From: Syntrophomonadaceae bacterium
GTDB taxonomy: Bacteria; Bacillota; Dethiobacteria; DTU022
Length of the DNA: 15,948 nt
Direction: 5' to 3'
Assembly (NCBI GenBank): GCA_007130585.1
Contig: SLSE01000211.1
Location: forward strand, 1-15,948
Below, piece by piece: positions 8,238 to 15,411 of this stretch. The position numbers and the translations under genes are program-made. The notes beneath the pieces were generated by a model that searched no databases, was not told the origin of the DNA, and was given only the letters and a program-made list of their open reading frames with translations. Position 1 is the stretch's first letter. Every line of letters starts with the position of its first letter.

Positions 8238-9173
8238 ATGATTCGTTATCTGCCATATATGGCCGGAATTGGAGTGGCCCTGACCTGGGGCATGTCATTT
8301 ATGTTTACCCGGGGAGCGCTGGACCATATCGCCCCCTTTCACCTGCTGGGTCTCAGGTTTGCCGCGGCTGTTGCCGCTATGGCCCTGCTCCGGGTGCTGG
8401 GAGTTATAAAAATCCGGGTCTTGCCGGGAGACTACATTAAGCTGCTGCCGCTGGCCTTTTTCCAGCCGATCCTGTATTTTGCGACCGAAACAACCGGCGT
8501 GCTTTTGACCTCCGCTTCTTATGCCGGTATGATGATCGCCATTATCCCCATTTTTGTGGCTATCCTGGCCGTATTCATCCTGCGCGAGTACCCGAACCGC
8601 CTGCAGGTGCTGTTTATTATCGCCTCGGTGGCCGGGGTAATTTTTATTATCTACATGGATACCCAGTCTATTGCCGGGGTAAACCCCCTGGGGACGGTTT
8701 TTCTGCTGGGAGCGGTGGCCGCTGCCGCCTGCTACAATATTGCATCCCGCAAGGCCTCGGTCGACTATAAACCCATTCACACCACCTGGGTGATGATGGT
8801 GGTCGGGGCAGTTGTGTTCAATATTATTTCATTGGGGCAGCATATCATTGCAGGCAACCCGGGAACATACCTGGCTCCCCTGGGCGAACTGTGGACAACT
8901 ATTGTTTATCTCGGAGTAATATCTTCGGTGGCCGCGTTTTTCATGTACAACTATGTGCTCAGCAAAGTTACCGCCGCGCAGGGTTCAGTTTTTGCCAACA
9001 TGGTCACCGTGGTTGCCATATCGGCCGGGGTCGTTTTCCGCGGGGAAACGGTATTCTGGTATCACCTGGCCGGAACAGCCGCCATCCTGACCGGAGTATG
9101 GGGAACAAACCGCTTTGCCCCCGCCCCGCAGGAGTATCATGAAGCAGAAGCGATCCTGGAAAGCCCCGAATAA
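8238..9173 (+). CDS. EamA-family (DMT superfamily) transporter
   Basis: Integral membrane protein of 311 residues with about ten hydrophobic segments arranged as two EamA repeats (about 10-140 and 155-290), the standard size for this drug/metabolite transporter family. Members often export amino acids, nucleosides or other metabolites. The first repeat shows ALTWGMSFMFTRGAL, LLGLRFAAA and a LTSASYAGMMIAIIPIFVA segment; the second shows GVISSVAAFFMYNYVLSKVTAAQGS, close to the family pattern. The C-terminal tail after residue about 290 is short and acidic. An in-frame TTG at 8229 would add three residues; ATG at 8238, about nine bases after a weak AGAAAG, is preferred. It is a single gene, divergent from the permease operon and convergent with larA. 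No clear intrinsic terminator is seen in the 65 bases between this stop and the larA stop. The substrate is unknown. Confidence 0.9.
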   Translation: MIRYLPYMAGIGVALTWGMSFMFTRGALDHIAPFHLLGLRFAAAVAAMALLRVLGVIKIRVLPGDYIKLLPLAFFQPILYFATETTGVLLTSASYAGMMIAIIPIFVAILAVFILREYPNRLQVLFIIASVAGVIFIIYMDTQSIAGVNPLGTVFLLGAVAAAACYNIASRKASVDYKPIHTTWVMMVVGAVVFNIISLGQHIIAGNPGTYLAPLGELWTTIVYLGVISSVAAFFMYNYVLSKVTAAQGSVFANMVTVVAISAGVVFRGETVFWYHLAGTAAILTGVWGTNRFAPAPQEYHEAEAILESPE

Positions 9174-9238
9174 CCCCTGCATCCCCGAAAACTCTATTTC
9201 AATACCTGCAGCAAAAGGCAGGCCCGGCAGCAAAGAGG

Positions 9239-10531
9239 TTAGAGGTCCGGCAAGCAGGGCATCGTACTGCCCCCGTGGGGCATAATACAGGCCCGCGGGA
9301 TGCCGCCGTGCTTTTCCGCGATCAGGGCCAGGCCTTCTTCAATACTTTTTAGCGGCGTCATGCCCATCTTTTTTACCTCCTCCCCGGGAAGTTCGGAGAG
9401 GACCAGGATATCATTTTCACCGGCGACAACAGCGCTGTGGTAGCCCATATGCCCCCCGATCGTATACTTATCGCGCAGCGCCGCTTCACGGCGCCGGTTG
9501 TCGGGATAATCGGTAAAAACAGCATAAAAGTCGGAACTGCCGATCCCTTCGCGGCTTTCGGAAGCCAGGAGCAGGGTGCCCCCCTTTTCCAGGGCCAGAT
9601 GGGCGTTGTAGATAGTTTTATAAGCCTGGTAAAAATTAATATCCTTGGGGTAACCGCCGCAGGAAGCTATGACCAGTTCAGACCGGCTTGCTATGCCAAC
9701 CCCGAAATGTTCCTGCACCAGGGCGCAGCCCTTCCGGAAAGCGGTCAGGTAATTACCCGCAGCAATATAGGCAATTTTTCCGGTGTCTTCATTAATAATG
9801 CTGTTAACCAGGAAATCGGGACCGGCCAGGCCCGCCCCCTGGGTCATATCCTCGCTGCAGGGGTTCCCCTCGGTTCTTCCGGCACAGACTGCGGGGTTCA
9901 GGCCCCGGCCTTCTCCCGGGTTAAAGGCCAGCGAGTGGTTTTTCATAATTGTTTCGTAACCGGAAATACCGGGCAGGACTGCTTTCTTCCCGCCGCCCCA
10001 GCCGGCCAGGAAATGGTATACTATGCCGCCGGTCAGTATCAAGCGGTCCGCCGCGGCAGCCCTCTTGTTGATCCAGACCGGGGTTCCGTAAGCGGTGCGC
10101 CCGAGATATGTTAATTCATTATTGCTGCCGGCGCGGTGATCAATGACTTCAACCCGCCTGTAAACCTCTTCCCCCACCAGTAATTTATGCTCCTCCGGGG
10201 TCTGTTCGCGGTGGTAGCCCGTAGCTGAGATTATAAATATATCCCGGTCCGCTATCCCTCCCCGGTTCAGTTCCTCAAGGATTACAGGCAGCATTATGTG
10301 ATGACGCACCCACAGGCGGGTCATGTCGCCGACTACGATACAGGCCTTTTCACCGCTCTTAACAATTTCCGACAGCGGGGCGGAATCAACGGGATTGGCC
10401 AGGGCTTCCCTGACCACGCTTTCTTCTGAAGGGGGATCAGGCAGCGGCCTGGCTTGCAGTACTTCTTTAACCCGGTCGCCGGGCAGCTCCAGGGTAATGT
10501 AACGGTCTCCGTAAGGGAGGTTAATGATCAT
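9239..10531 (-). CDS. larA: nickel-dependent lactate racemase family protein (LarA)
   Basis: Cytosolic enzyme of 430 residues in the LarA family, which interconverts D- and L-lactate, or related 2-hydroxyacids in some homologues, using a nickel-pincer nucleotide cofactor. Residues aligned with the characterised Lactobacillus enzyme are present at nearly the same numbers: Asp69 and Arg72 in GDMTRLW, His107 in TGYHREQTPEE, His173 in VYHFLAGW, Lys183 in GGGKKAVLPG (the pincer lysine) and His199 in MKNHSL. The length is typical and the protein is uninterrupted. The ATG start has an ideal AAAGGAGG about ten bases upstream. It is the last gene of the leftward operon, 41 bases after the GlcD-type dehydrogenase, which supports a 2-hydroxyacid substrate. 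LarB, LarC and LarE, needed to build the cofactor, are not in this window. Racemases of malate or phenyllactate belong to the same family, so the exact substrate is inferred. Confidence 0.9.
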   Translation of the reverse strand: MIINLPYGDRYITLELPGDRVKEVLQARPLPDPPSEESVVREALANPVDSAPLSEIVKSGEKACIVVGDMTRLWVRHHIMLPVILEELNRGGIADRDIFIISATGYHREQTPEEHKLLVGEEVYRRVEVIDHRAGSNNELTYLGRTAYGTPVWINKRAAAADRLILTGGIVYHFLAGWGGGKKAVLPGISGYETIMKNHSLAFNPGEGRGLNPAVCAGRTEGNPCSEDMTQGAGLAGPDFLVNSIINEDTGKIAYIAAGNYLTAFRKGCALVQEHFGVGIASRSELVIASCGGYPKDINFYQAYKTIYNAHLALEKGGTLLLASESREGIGSSDFYAVFTDYPDNRRREAALRDKYTIGGHMGYHSAVVAGENDILVLSELPGEEVKKMGMTPLKSIEEGLALIAEKHGGIPRACIMPHGGSTMPCLPDL

Positions 10532-10572
10532 TTCGGCCGAACCTCCTTTGAGCTCTAACAGCGGTCAGCCTG

Positions 10573-11997
10573 TTAATCAAGATCGAATATTTTACCGGGG
10601 TTAAGGATATTGTTGGGATCCAGGGCGACCTTGATCTTCTTCATGGCCCCGATTTCCGCTTCGCCCAGCACGATGGGCAGGTAATCCTTCCGCTTATGGC
10701 CAATCCCGTGCTCGCCGCTAATCGTGCCGCCGAGTTCCCCCACCTGCGTATACATCTCCCGCAGTACCAGGGGCAGGGTTTTCCGCCAGCTTTCCATGCT
10801 TTCCCCCGGTTTTTTTACAACGGTGGCGTGCATGTTGCCGTCACCGGCATGGCCGTAGCAGGGGATAATCACGTTGTGCTTTGCGGAGAGTTCTTCCAGG
10901 ATCGGGATCAGCGCGGGGATTTTACTGACCGGCACGACAATATCTTCCACGCTCTGTTCCGGGCTGATCGCTTTGAAGGCCTCGGCGGCATGGCGGCGCA
11001 CTTTCCAGATTTTTTCCCGGTCGGACGGCCCTTCGGCCACAAAAGCATCCAGCGCTCCGTTATCGAGGCACAGGTCGCCGATATCCAGGCATTCGTTTCT
11101 GATCAGGTCGGGATCATTGCCGTCAAGTTCTATTATCAAAACGGCGCCCGCTTCCCGGTGGCGCTTTTTCTCGCCCAGGAACTCACAGGTGGTATCCAGC
11201 GATACTTTATCCATAAATTCTATCCCGGTCGGAACTATCCCGGTTTTGGTCATTATCAGCGGCACGGCGTTTATCGCCGAGCGGACATCGGCAAAAAGAA
11301 CCATCATGTCAATACCGGCCCGGGGCAGGGGAAGCAGTTTAACATATATTTTTGTAAAAATGCCCAGCGTGCCTTCCGATCCAACCATCAGCTGGACCAT
11401 GTTGTAGCCGGTCACATCTTTTACCCGTTTGCCGCCGAAAGTACAGATCTCGCCGGTCGGCAGAACTACTTCGAGGCCGGTTATGTAGCGCCCCGTCACC
11501 CCATACTTGACCGCCCGGCCGCCCCCGGCATTTTCGGCGGCATTGCCGCCGATGAAACACACCTCCAGGCTCATGGGGTACCCGGCAAAAAAGAGACCCT
11601 CCCGGCGGACCAGGGTGTTGAAATCATTGGTGATTACGCCCGGCTCCAGGACCGCGATCAGGTTTTCCCTGTCAATCTCCAGCACGCGGTTCATTCTCTC
11701 AGTCGACAGCACGATGCCGCCCCGGGCCGGTACCGCCCCACCCGAGAGGCCGCTGCCGGCGCCCCGGGGGGTTACGGGGATGTTTTCGCGATTGGCCAGT
11801 TTAAGAATGGCCGAAACCTGCCCGGCAGAATCCGGCCTGACTACAATCTCAGGCATGCGTGAATAGTTCCGATCGGAAACCTCGTCATGCGAATAAGGTT
11901 CCATTTTATCGAAGTCGTCAAAGATCACGTTCTCTGCGCCTGCTATAGCACCCAGTTCAGAGGCAATGACGGCGCCGGCAGGACGGTATTCTTTCAC
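10573..11997 (-). CDS. glcD: FAD-linked 2-hydroxyacid dehydrogenase (GlcD/LctD type)
   Basis: Flavoprotein of 474 residues that oxidises D-lactate, glycolate or a similar 2-hydroxyacid to the 2-oxoacid. The N-terminal FAD_binding_4 (PCMH) domain covers about 50-185, with RGAGSGLSGGAVP near 78-90 and GGNAAENAGGGRAVKYG near 150-166. The C-terminal FAD-oxidase domain includes GHAGDGNMHATV and GGTISGEHGIGHKRKDYLP. The reading frame is open further upstream, to an ATG at 12094-12096 inside the preceding gene. I chose GTG at 11995-11997 because GGGAGGAG lies exactly eight bases before it and the resulting N terminus (KEYRPAGAV) matches the family length. It follows the CrtI-like gene by 37 bases and precedes larA by 41. 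No GlcE, GlcF or EtfAB gene adjoins it, so the electron acceptor must be encoded elsewhere. In Acetobacterium woodii an LctD with EtfAB and a racemase forms the lactate operon, a close precedent for this pairing. Confidence 0.9.
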   Translation of the reverse strand: MKEYRPAGAVIASELGAIAGAENVIFDDFDKMEPYSHDEVSDRNYSRMPEIVVRPDSAGQVSAILKLANRENIPVTPRGAGSGLSGGAVPARGGIVLSTERMNRVLEIDRENLIAVLEPGVITNDFNTLVRREGLFFAGYPMSLEVCFIGGNAAENAGGGRAVKYGVTGRYITGLEVVLPTGEICTFGGKRVKDVTGYNMVQLMVGSEGTLGIFTKIYVKLLPLPRAGIDMMVLFADVRSAINAVPLIMTKTGIVPTGIEFMDKVSLDTTCEFLGEKKRHREAGAVLIIELDGNDPDLIRNECLDIGDLCLDNGALDAFVAEGPSDREKIWKVRRHAAEAFKAISPEQSVEDIVVPVSKIPALIPILEELSAKHNVIIPCYGHAGDGNMHATVVKKPGESMESWRKTLPLVLREMYTQVGELGGTISGEHGIGHKRKDYLPIVLGEAEIGAMKKIKVALDPNNILNPGKIFDLD

Positions 11998-12034
11998 AGG
12001 ACCATCTCCTCCCGTTTTTTCCGGGCCCCGGGCG

Positions 12035-13525
12035 CTAAGAAACCGCCGCAGCCCGGAAGGGCTTCCTGTCCCGGCTGCAGAGAATCTGGACGACATGGCG
12101 CCCCGTCAGCATCGAACCGGGCAGCCCGGCAGGAGGCTCCACCCACTGGCCGATCTGGAAAAAGTCATCCAGCCCCGGGAGTTCCTTGGGGATCCTGAAT
12201 CTCCCCGCTTCCGGCGGGACTATCCAGGCCATGTAGGCGCCTTTATAGACCCCTGTATAGCGGCTATAGGTTACCGGGGTGGCCACATCTGTCATTTCCA
12301 GGCGACCTTTTATTGCCGGGAATCTTTTTTCGGCTGCTTTGATAACCCGCTCCGCAAGCTGTTCTTTTTTCCTGCGGTAACTTTCCTCTTCTCCGGCGGA
12401 AGCCTTCCAGTGCTCGTAAGAAGAATACAGGGTGGCCTGCAGCAGGGTTTTGCCGGCGGGGGCCAGGGTGGGATCGAAGGCGTAGTTGGTAAGGTAGATG
12501 TAGCGGTTGTGCTCATGGCCCAGGGTAACCGGCTGCTCCATTTTGACGGCTATTTTTTCAGCTTCGCCCGACAGGTCGCAATCAGCGCCCAGCGCTATTT
12601 GCGCGGAAGAATAGACCGGCAGGTGGGCAAAACTTTCTTTAATTTTTTCGGTCAGGTATTTGCCTTTTAAAAGGCCGTAAACCGTAGAATGGAGGTCGGC
12701 TGCCGAGATTACGAGATCCCCGCTCACCCGGTTGCCGTTTTCAAACTGCAGGCCGGTAGCCCGGTTTTTTTCCACTATTATCTCCTGTACGCCCGAGCGG
12801 TAGTGAACCCGGCCGCCCAGGTCCAGAAAAGTATTCTCGAGGAAGCGGGCAAAATTAAGCGAACCTCCCACCGGGAACCCGGCATCGCCGCTGTGCAGGG
12901 AAGCCAGGGTGCTGACCAGGCTGATCATGGAATAACCGGCCGGCATCACAGTTTGCAGGGCTTCCTTCAGAAAAGGATCTTTCAGTTCTCCCAGGTACTC
13001 TTTAATCGATACTCTGGAGAGGTGGCCCATCACTCTTAATACCGGCATCATGCTGAGGAGCATCAGGGGCATATCCCAGAATTTATAAAGCTCGGAAGGC
13101 TTCTCGAGGGGAAAATCGGCCTTTGCCACCACCCGGCCCGCATCGCATATTTTCCTGATCAACCCTTCGTCGTCCGGGGAAAGCTCCAGGAGGTGCTCTT
13201 CGAGGCGGTCCAGGTCGGAGTACAGGGACAGGGTTTTGCCCTCGCCGCCTTCAATATTCATAAAAATATCATGGTTTACGATGTCCATTTGATCAATAGC
13301 GCATACTTCGCGCCAGAGGCGGTTAAACTGGCTGCCCGGCCGGGTTCCCACCAGCCAGTGAATACAGCCGTCGACGGTATAGCCTTTTCTCTGCCAGGAA
13401 GTGCAGAGCCCGCCAGGCACACTGTTTTTCTCGAAAATTTCCACGTCGTAACCGTTCCGGCAGGCATGGATTCCCGCCGATAACCCGGCTATCCCGGCCC
13501 CGATAATCAGTATTTTTTTTGTCAT
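12035..13525 (-). CDS. CrtI-like FAD-dependent oxidoreductase (phytoene desaturase family)
   Basis: A 496-residue flavoprotein of the phytoene desaturase / carotenoid isomerase / retinol saturase superfamily. The N terminus has the dinucleotide-binding motif IIGAGIAGLSAG (Gly9, Gly11, Gly14), then Glu32 in IFEK for the FAD ribose and the VPGGLCTSW segment. The C terminus has GLDDFFQIGQWVEPPAGLPGS followed by a hydrophobic stretch, the second FAD-contact region typical of the family. Length and both ends are intact. The ATG start has AGGGGA nine bases upstream. No carotenoid biosynthesis gene is nearby, so a carotenoid role is doubtful; homologues in non-pigmented anaerobes are mostly of unknown function and may act on other polyunsaturated or isoprenoid substrates. 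It lies between the amidohydrolase (61-base gap) and the GlcD-type gene (37-base gap), so it is probably co-transcribed with both. Confidence 0.85.
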   Translation of the reverse strand: MTKKILIIGAGIAGLSAGIHACRNGYDVEIFEKNSVPGGLCTSWQRKGYTVDGCIHWLVGTRPGSQFNRLWREVCAIDQMDIVNHDIFMNIEGGEGKTLSLYSDLDRLEEHLLELSPDDEGLIRKICDAGRVVAKADFPLEKPSELYKFWDMPLMLLSMMPVLRVMGHLSRVSIKEYLGELKDPFLKEALQTVMPAGYSMISLVSTLASLHSGDAGFPVGGSLNFARFLENTFLDLGGRVHYRSGVQEIIVEKNRATGLQFENGNRVSGDLVISAADLHSTVYGLLKGKYLTEKIKESFAHLPVYSSAQIALGADCDLSGEAEKIAVKMEQPVTLGHEHNRYIYLTNYAFDPTLAPAGKTLLQATLYSSYEHWKASAGEEESYRRKKEQLAERVIKAAEKRFPAIKGRLEMTDVATPVTYSRYTGVYKGAYMAWIVPPEAGRFRIPKELPGLDDFFQIGQWVEPPAGLPGSMLTGRHVVQILCSRDRKPFRAAAVS

Positions 13526-13586
13526 TTGATTTTTTCCCCTGTTCGTTTTTCAATTATTGTTCAGCTGCTGCAATAGGGGCAGCAGT

Positions 13587-14807
13587 TTATCGCGGCAGCG
13601 CATGGAAAGTAACCGTTTTCAGGATATTCAGATCCTGAAGGGGGTTGCCCCGCACGGCAATGAGGGCCGCCCTGTAGCCTCTTTCAACCTGGCCATATTC
13701 TTTTTCCAGCCCCAGGATACCTGCGTTTGCGATTGTAGCCGCTTTCAGAACCTGCCGGTTGCTTAAACCCCCGGCCCGGTAGAGCAGCAGTTCTTCGATC
13801 AGGCTGTGGGCGTGACCGACACCTGCGGCGCCGGAATCGGTGCCTGCGCCCAGGGGGACCCCGAGCTGCAGGGCCCGGGTCAGCTTCCCGGCCTGTCCTT
13901 TGCAGGTGGCGGTTATTACTTCAATTTCAAGCGGTGTGCGCAGGCTGCTTAAGGGTTCCCGGGCCTGAACGGCAACCGGTATTACAGTCGGAACCCAGGC
14001 AACCTGCCTTTCGGCCATCCCCTGCAGGCCGGCCTGGTTTACAAAGTAGCCGTGCTCTATCGAATTGACTCCCGCTGCGATCGCCATTTCTACCGCTTCA
14101 GCCGAACTGGCATGGGCCATTACTTTCAGGCCCCTTTCGCGGGCACAGGCCGTCAGCCGGCGCAGGCTGTCCGGTTCCATCAGCAGTCCCTTAACCAGGC
14201 CGTATTCGATAAAGCTGACCACACCGGAGACAACTACTTTGAGCTGGTCCGCTCCTGAAGCCAGGGCCTGCTCCACCACGGCCGGGATAGATTCCCTGCT
14301 GCCGTAATCAGGCCCCAGGAAAGTGCCGTAGCCCCCTTTTTCGCGGACCGCCCGGCCCGTGGCCACAATACGCGGCCCCTTACAGCGCCCTTCCGACACC
14401 AGCGCCCTGGCTTCGAGGTTGATTGCCCGGCAGTCTCCGCCGTCGCGCACGGCCCCGATCCCGGACCGGGTCATTTCTTCCAGGGCGCGCCTGATCCGGC
14501 CCTCCAGGGCATGCGGCCTGTCCCAGGCAGCCCGGGCCTGCTTAAAATCTTCACCGTCAAGGGCCAGGTGCACGTGGCCATCGATCAGGGCGGGCATCAG
14601 GGTCTGCCCTTCAGCCAGGCAGGTAAAACGGGGATGGTCGGTGACCGAAGCTGGCAGGTCGCTTTTCCTGACAGTTTGCATGGAAGCGATCCGGCTGCCC
14701 TGAATTTCCAGCAGCTGGTTTTCAGCGGCAACCAGGTCCGGCCCGGTCAGGGCCAGGGGCGCCCAGATAAAATATTTTAAGGCAGGTTCCATTAAAAGTA
14801 TCTGCAT
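13587..14807 (-). CDS. metal-dependent amidohydrolase family protein
   Basis: Probable cytosolic hydrolase of 406 residues in the amidohydrolase superfamily (imidazolonepropionase/prolidase-like branch), with a TIM-barrel catalytic core inside a small beta-sandwich. The metal ligands are visible and complete: His78 and His80 (DGHVHL), Lys190 (DQLKVVVSG, probably carboxylated), His232 (VMAHAS), His252 (IEHGYF) and Asp324 (GAGTDSG). The C-terminal part (RGYRAALIAVRGNPLQDL) is the returning sandwich strand typical of the family. This pattern resembles Xaa-Pro dipeptidases and related enzymes, but the substrate cannot be deduced. The ATG at 14805-14807 has no strong ribosome site; it begins 12 bases after the stop of the small upstream membrane gene, so it may be translated by coupling. 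A second ATG five codons later is a possible alternative start. The N terminus is longer and more divergent than usual. Confidence 0.87.
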   Translation of the reverse strand: MQILLMEPALKYFIWAPLALTGPDLVAAENQLLEIQGSRIASMQTVRKSDLPASVTDHPRFTCLAEGQTLMPALIDGHVHLALDGEDFKQARAAWDRPHALEGRIRRALEEMTRSGIGAVRDGGDCRAINLEARALVSEGRCKGPRIVATGRAVREKGGYGTFLGPDYGSRESIPAVVEQALASGADQLKVVVSGVVSFIEYGLVKGLLMEPDSLRRLTACARERGLKVMAHASSAEAVEMAIAAGVNSIEHGYFVNQAGLQGMAERQVAWVPTVIPVAVQAREPLSSLRTPLEIEVITATCKGQAGKLTRALQLGVPLGAGTDSGAAGVGHAHSLIEELLLYRAGGLSNRQVLKAATIANAGILGLEKEYGQVERGYRAALIAVRGNPLQDLNILKTVTFHALPR

Positions 14808-14819
14808 GGGATAAGCCGG

Positions 14820-15023
14820 TTATGTTTTTCCGGGTCCTTCTCCCCGGCCGGCGAGCAGGTAAATTACCGAACCGAAAAATATGACCGCAATCATGGCGAT
14901 CCATGCTGTTTTTGGCAAATATTTAACGTTTTCCCGCGGCAGCAGATCTGTTATCGCCCAGGCTATCAGGCCCAGGTTAATGATAAACAGGGCTATTACA
15001 ATGATGATAAAGAAATCTCCCAA
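14820..15023 (-). CDS. small PLDc_N-type two-helix membrane protein
   Basis: A 67-residue protein with two hydrophobic segments (about 3-25 and 42-60) joined by a polar loop containing DLLPRENVKYLPKTAW. The arrangement of a first helix ending in WAI-DL, a basic loop with Lys, then Trp at the start of the second helix and a G-x-x-x-Y-x-x-x-GR end matches the PLDc_N domain (phospholipase D-nuclease N-terminal domain). That domain also occurs as a stand-alone membrane protein in many Gram-positive bacteria, where its role is not established. There is no nuclease domain here. The start is TTG at 15021-15023, ten bases after AAAGGGG; no ATG is available in a sensible place. It is the first gene of the leftward operon, and its stop lies 12 bases before the amidohydrolase start. 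Confidence 0.72.
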   Translation of the reverse strand: MGDFFIIIVIALFIINLGLIAWAITDLLPRENVKYLPKTAWIAMIAVIFFGSVIYLLAGRGEGPGKT

Positions 15024-15108
15024 CTGGCGTGTTCCCCTTTCGGTTTCTTTTCAACGTGCAGTACAAGTACAGGAATTACAGTTCGCCGGAGCGGCGCCTT
15101 TTCCTGCC

Positions 15109-15117
15109 ATTATATCA
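15109..15117 (-). promoter_or_regulatory. extended -10 promoter of the PLDc_N-amidohydrolase-CrtI-GlcD-LarA operon
   Basis: On the minus strand TGATATAAT is a perfect extended -10 element (TG, one base, TATAAT). No good -35 lies 16-18 bases upstream; TTGCCC is 21 bases away, which fits reliance on the TG extension. The implied leader before the first gene is about 80 bases and contains a GC-rich segment (GGCGCCGCTCCGGCG) that may fold. Confidence 0.5.
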
Positions 15118-15157
15118 CAGCCCGCTGGCAGTCCGGGGCAAAGTTGTAAATAAATGT

Positions 15158-15186
15158 TTGATTTTTCAGCCGAAACGTGGCATAAT
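15158..15186 (+). promoter_or_regulatory. sigma-A-type promoter of the riboswitch transcript
   Basis: TTGATT (15158-15163) and CATAAT (15181-15186) are separated by exactly 17 bases. Transcription would begin near 15193, about ten bases before the riboswitch aptamer, as expected for a leader RNA. Confidence 0.6.
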
Positions 15187-15202
15187 AAACTACAATATTT
15201 TC

Positions 15203-15287
15203 ATCCGGGCAAAATCACTGAAAAGTGATGACGCAAAGCTAAAGGGGCTAAAGCAGTGCCATTGCTAATGCCAGCCAGTTGCCGGCC
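15203..15287 (+). promoter_or_regulatory. cyclic-di-GMP-I (GEMM-I) riboswitch aptamer
   Basis: The sequence matches the GEMM-I consensus block by block. GGGCAAA (15207-15213) is followed by a stem ATCACT/AGTGAT (15214-15219 with 15224-15229) capped by a GAAA tetraloop (15220-15223), then the invariant GACGCAAAGC (15230-15239), a short AGCU/GGCU stem with CTAAA (15237-15252), an AGCA/TGCT hairpin arm, and the conserved 3' segment ATGCCAGCCAGTTGCC. Ligand contacts known from the Vibrio Vc2 structure are present: G20 is G15209, A47 is A15236 and C92 is C15282. Keeping G at the G20 position argues for c-di-GMP rather than the A20 variant that prefers cGAMP. A terminator follows within 21 bases, so control is most likely at transcription elongation. 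No clear antiterminator pairing was found, so whether c-di-GMP turns the gene on or off is not settled. Confidence 0.9.
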
Positions 15288-15307
15288 AATGCCGATATCA
15301 AGCCGGA

Positions 15308-15337
15308 CCCGCCTGGATTAAGCAGGCGGGCTTTTTT
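15308..15337 (+). terminator. intrinsic terminator, expression platform of the c-di-GMP riboswitch
   Basis: A perfect eight-base-pair stem, CCCGCCTG (15308-15315) with CAGGCGGG (15323-15330), and a seven-base loop are followed by C and six T. It lies between the aptamer and the downstream gene, the standard place for a riboswitch-controlled terminator. Confidence 0.9.
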
Positions 15338-15411
15338 CTGCACTGTCACTTTCAAAGGCAATACCTGTGCGGGTAGAGGCTTATATATAAAGTATACAGG
15401 GGGAAATAATT

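Noticed and set aside
9174..9238. Possible bidirectional terminator between the convergent EamA and larA genes
   Set aside because: Only a five-base-pair CCTGC/GCAGG stem without any T tract is present, too weak to call.
10696..11862. 388-codon plus-strand open frame opposite the GlcD-type gene
   Set aside because: Exact antisense of a gene with complete FAD-domain motifs. The translation shows no recognisable domain and arises from biased third-position GC.
15029..15268. Plus-strand open frame of 79 codons
   Set aside because: It crosses the leftward promoter and ends inside the riboswitch aptamer. It has no ribosome site and a composition unlike a protein, so the RNA element explains this stretch.
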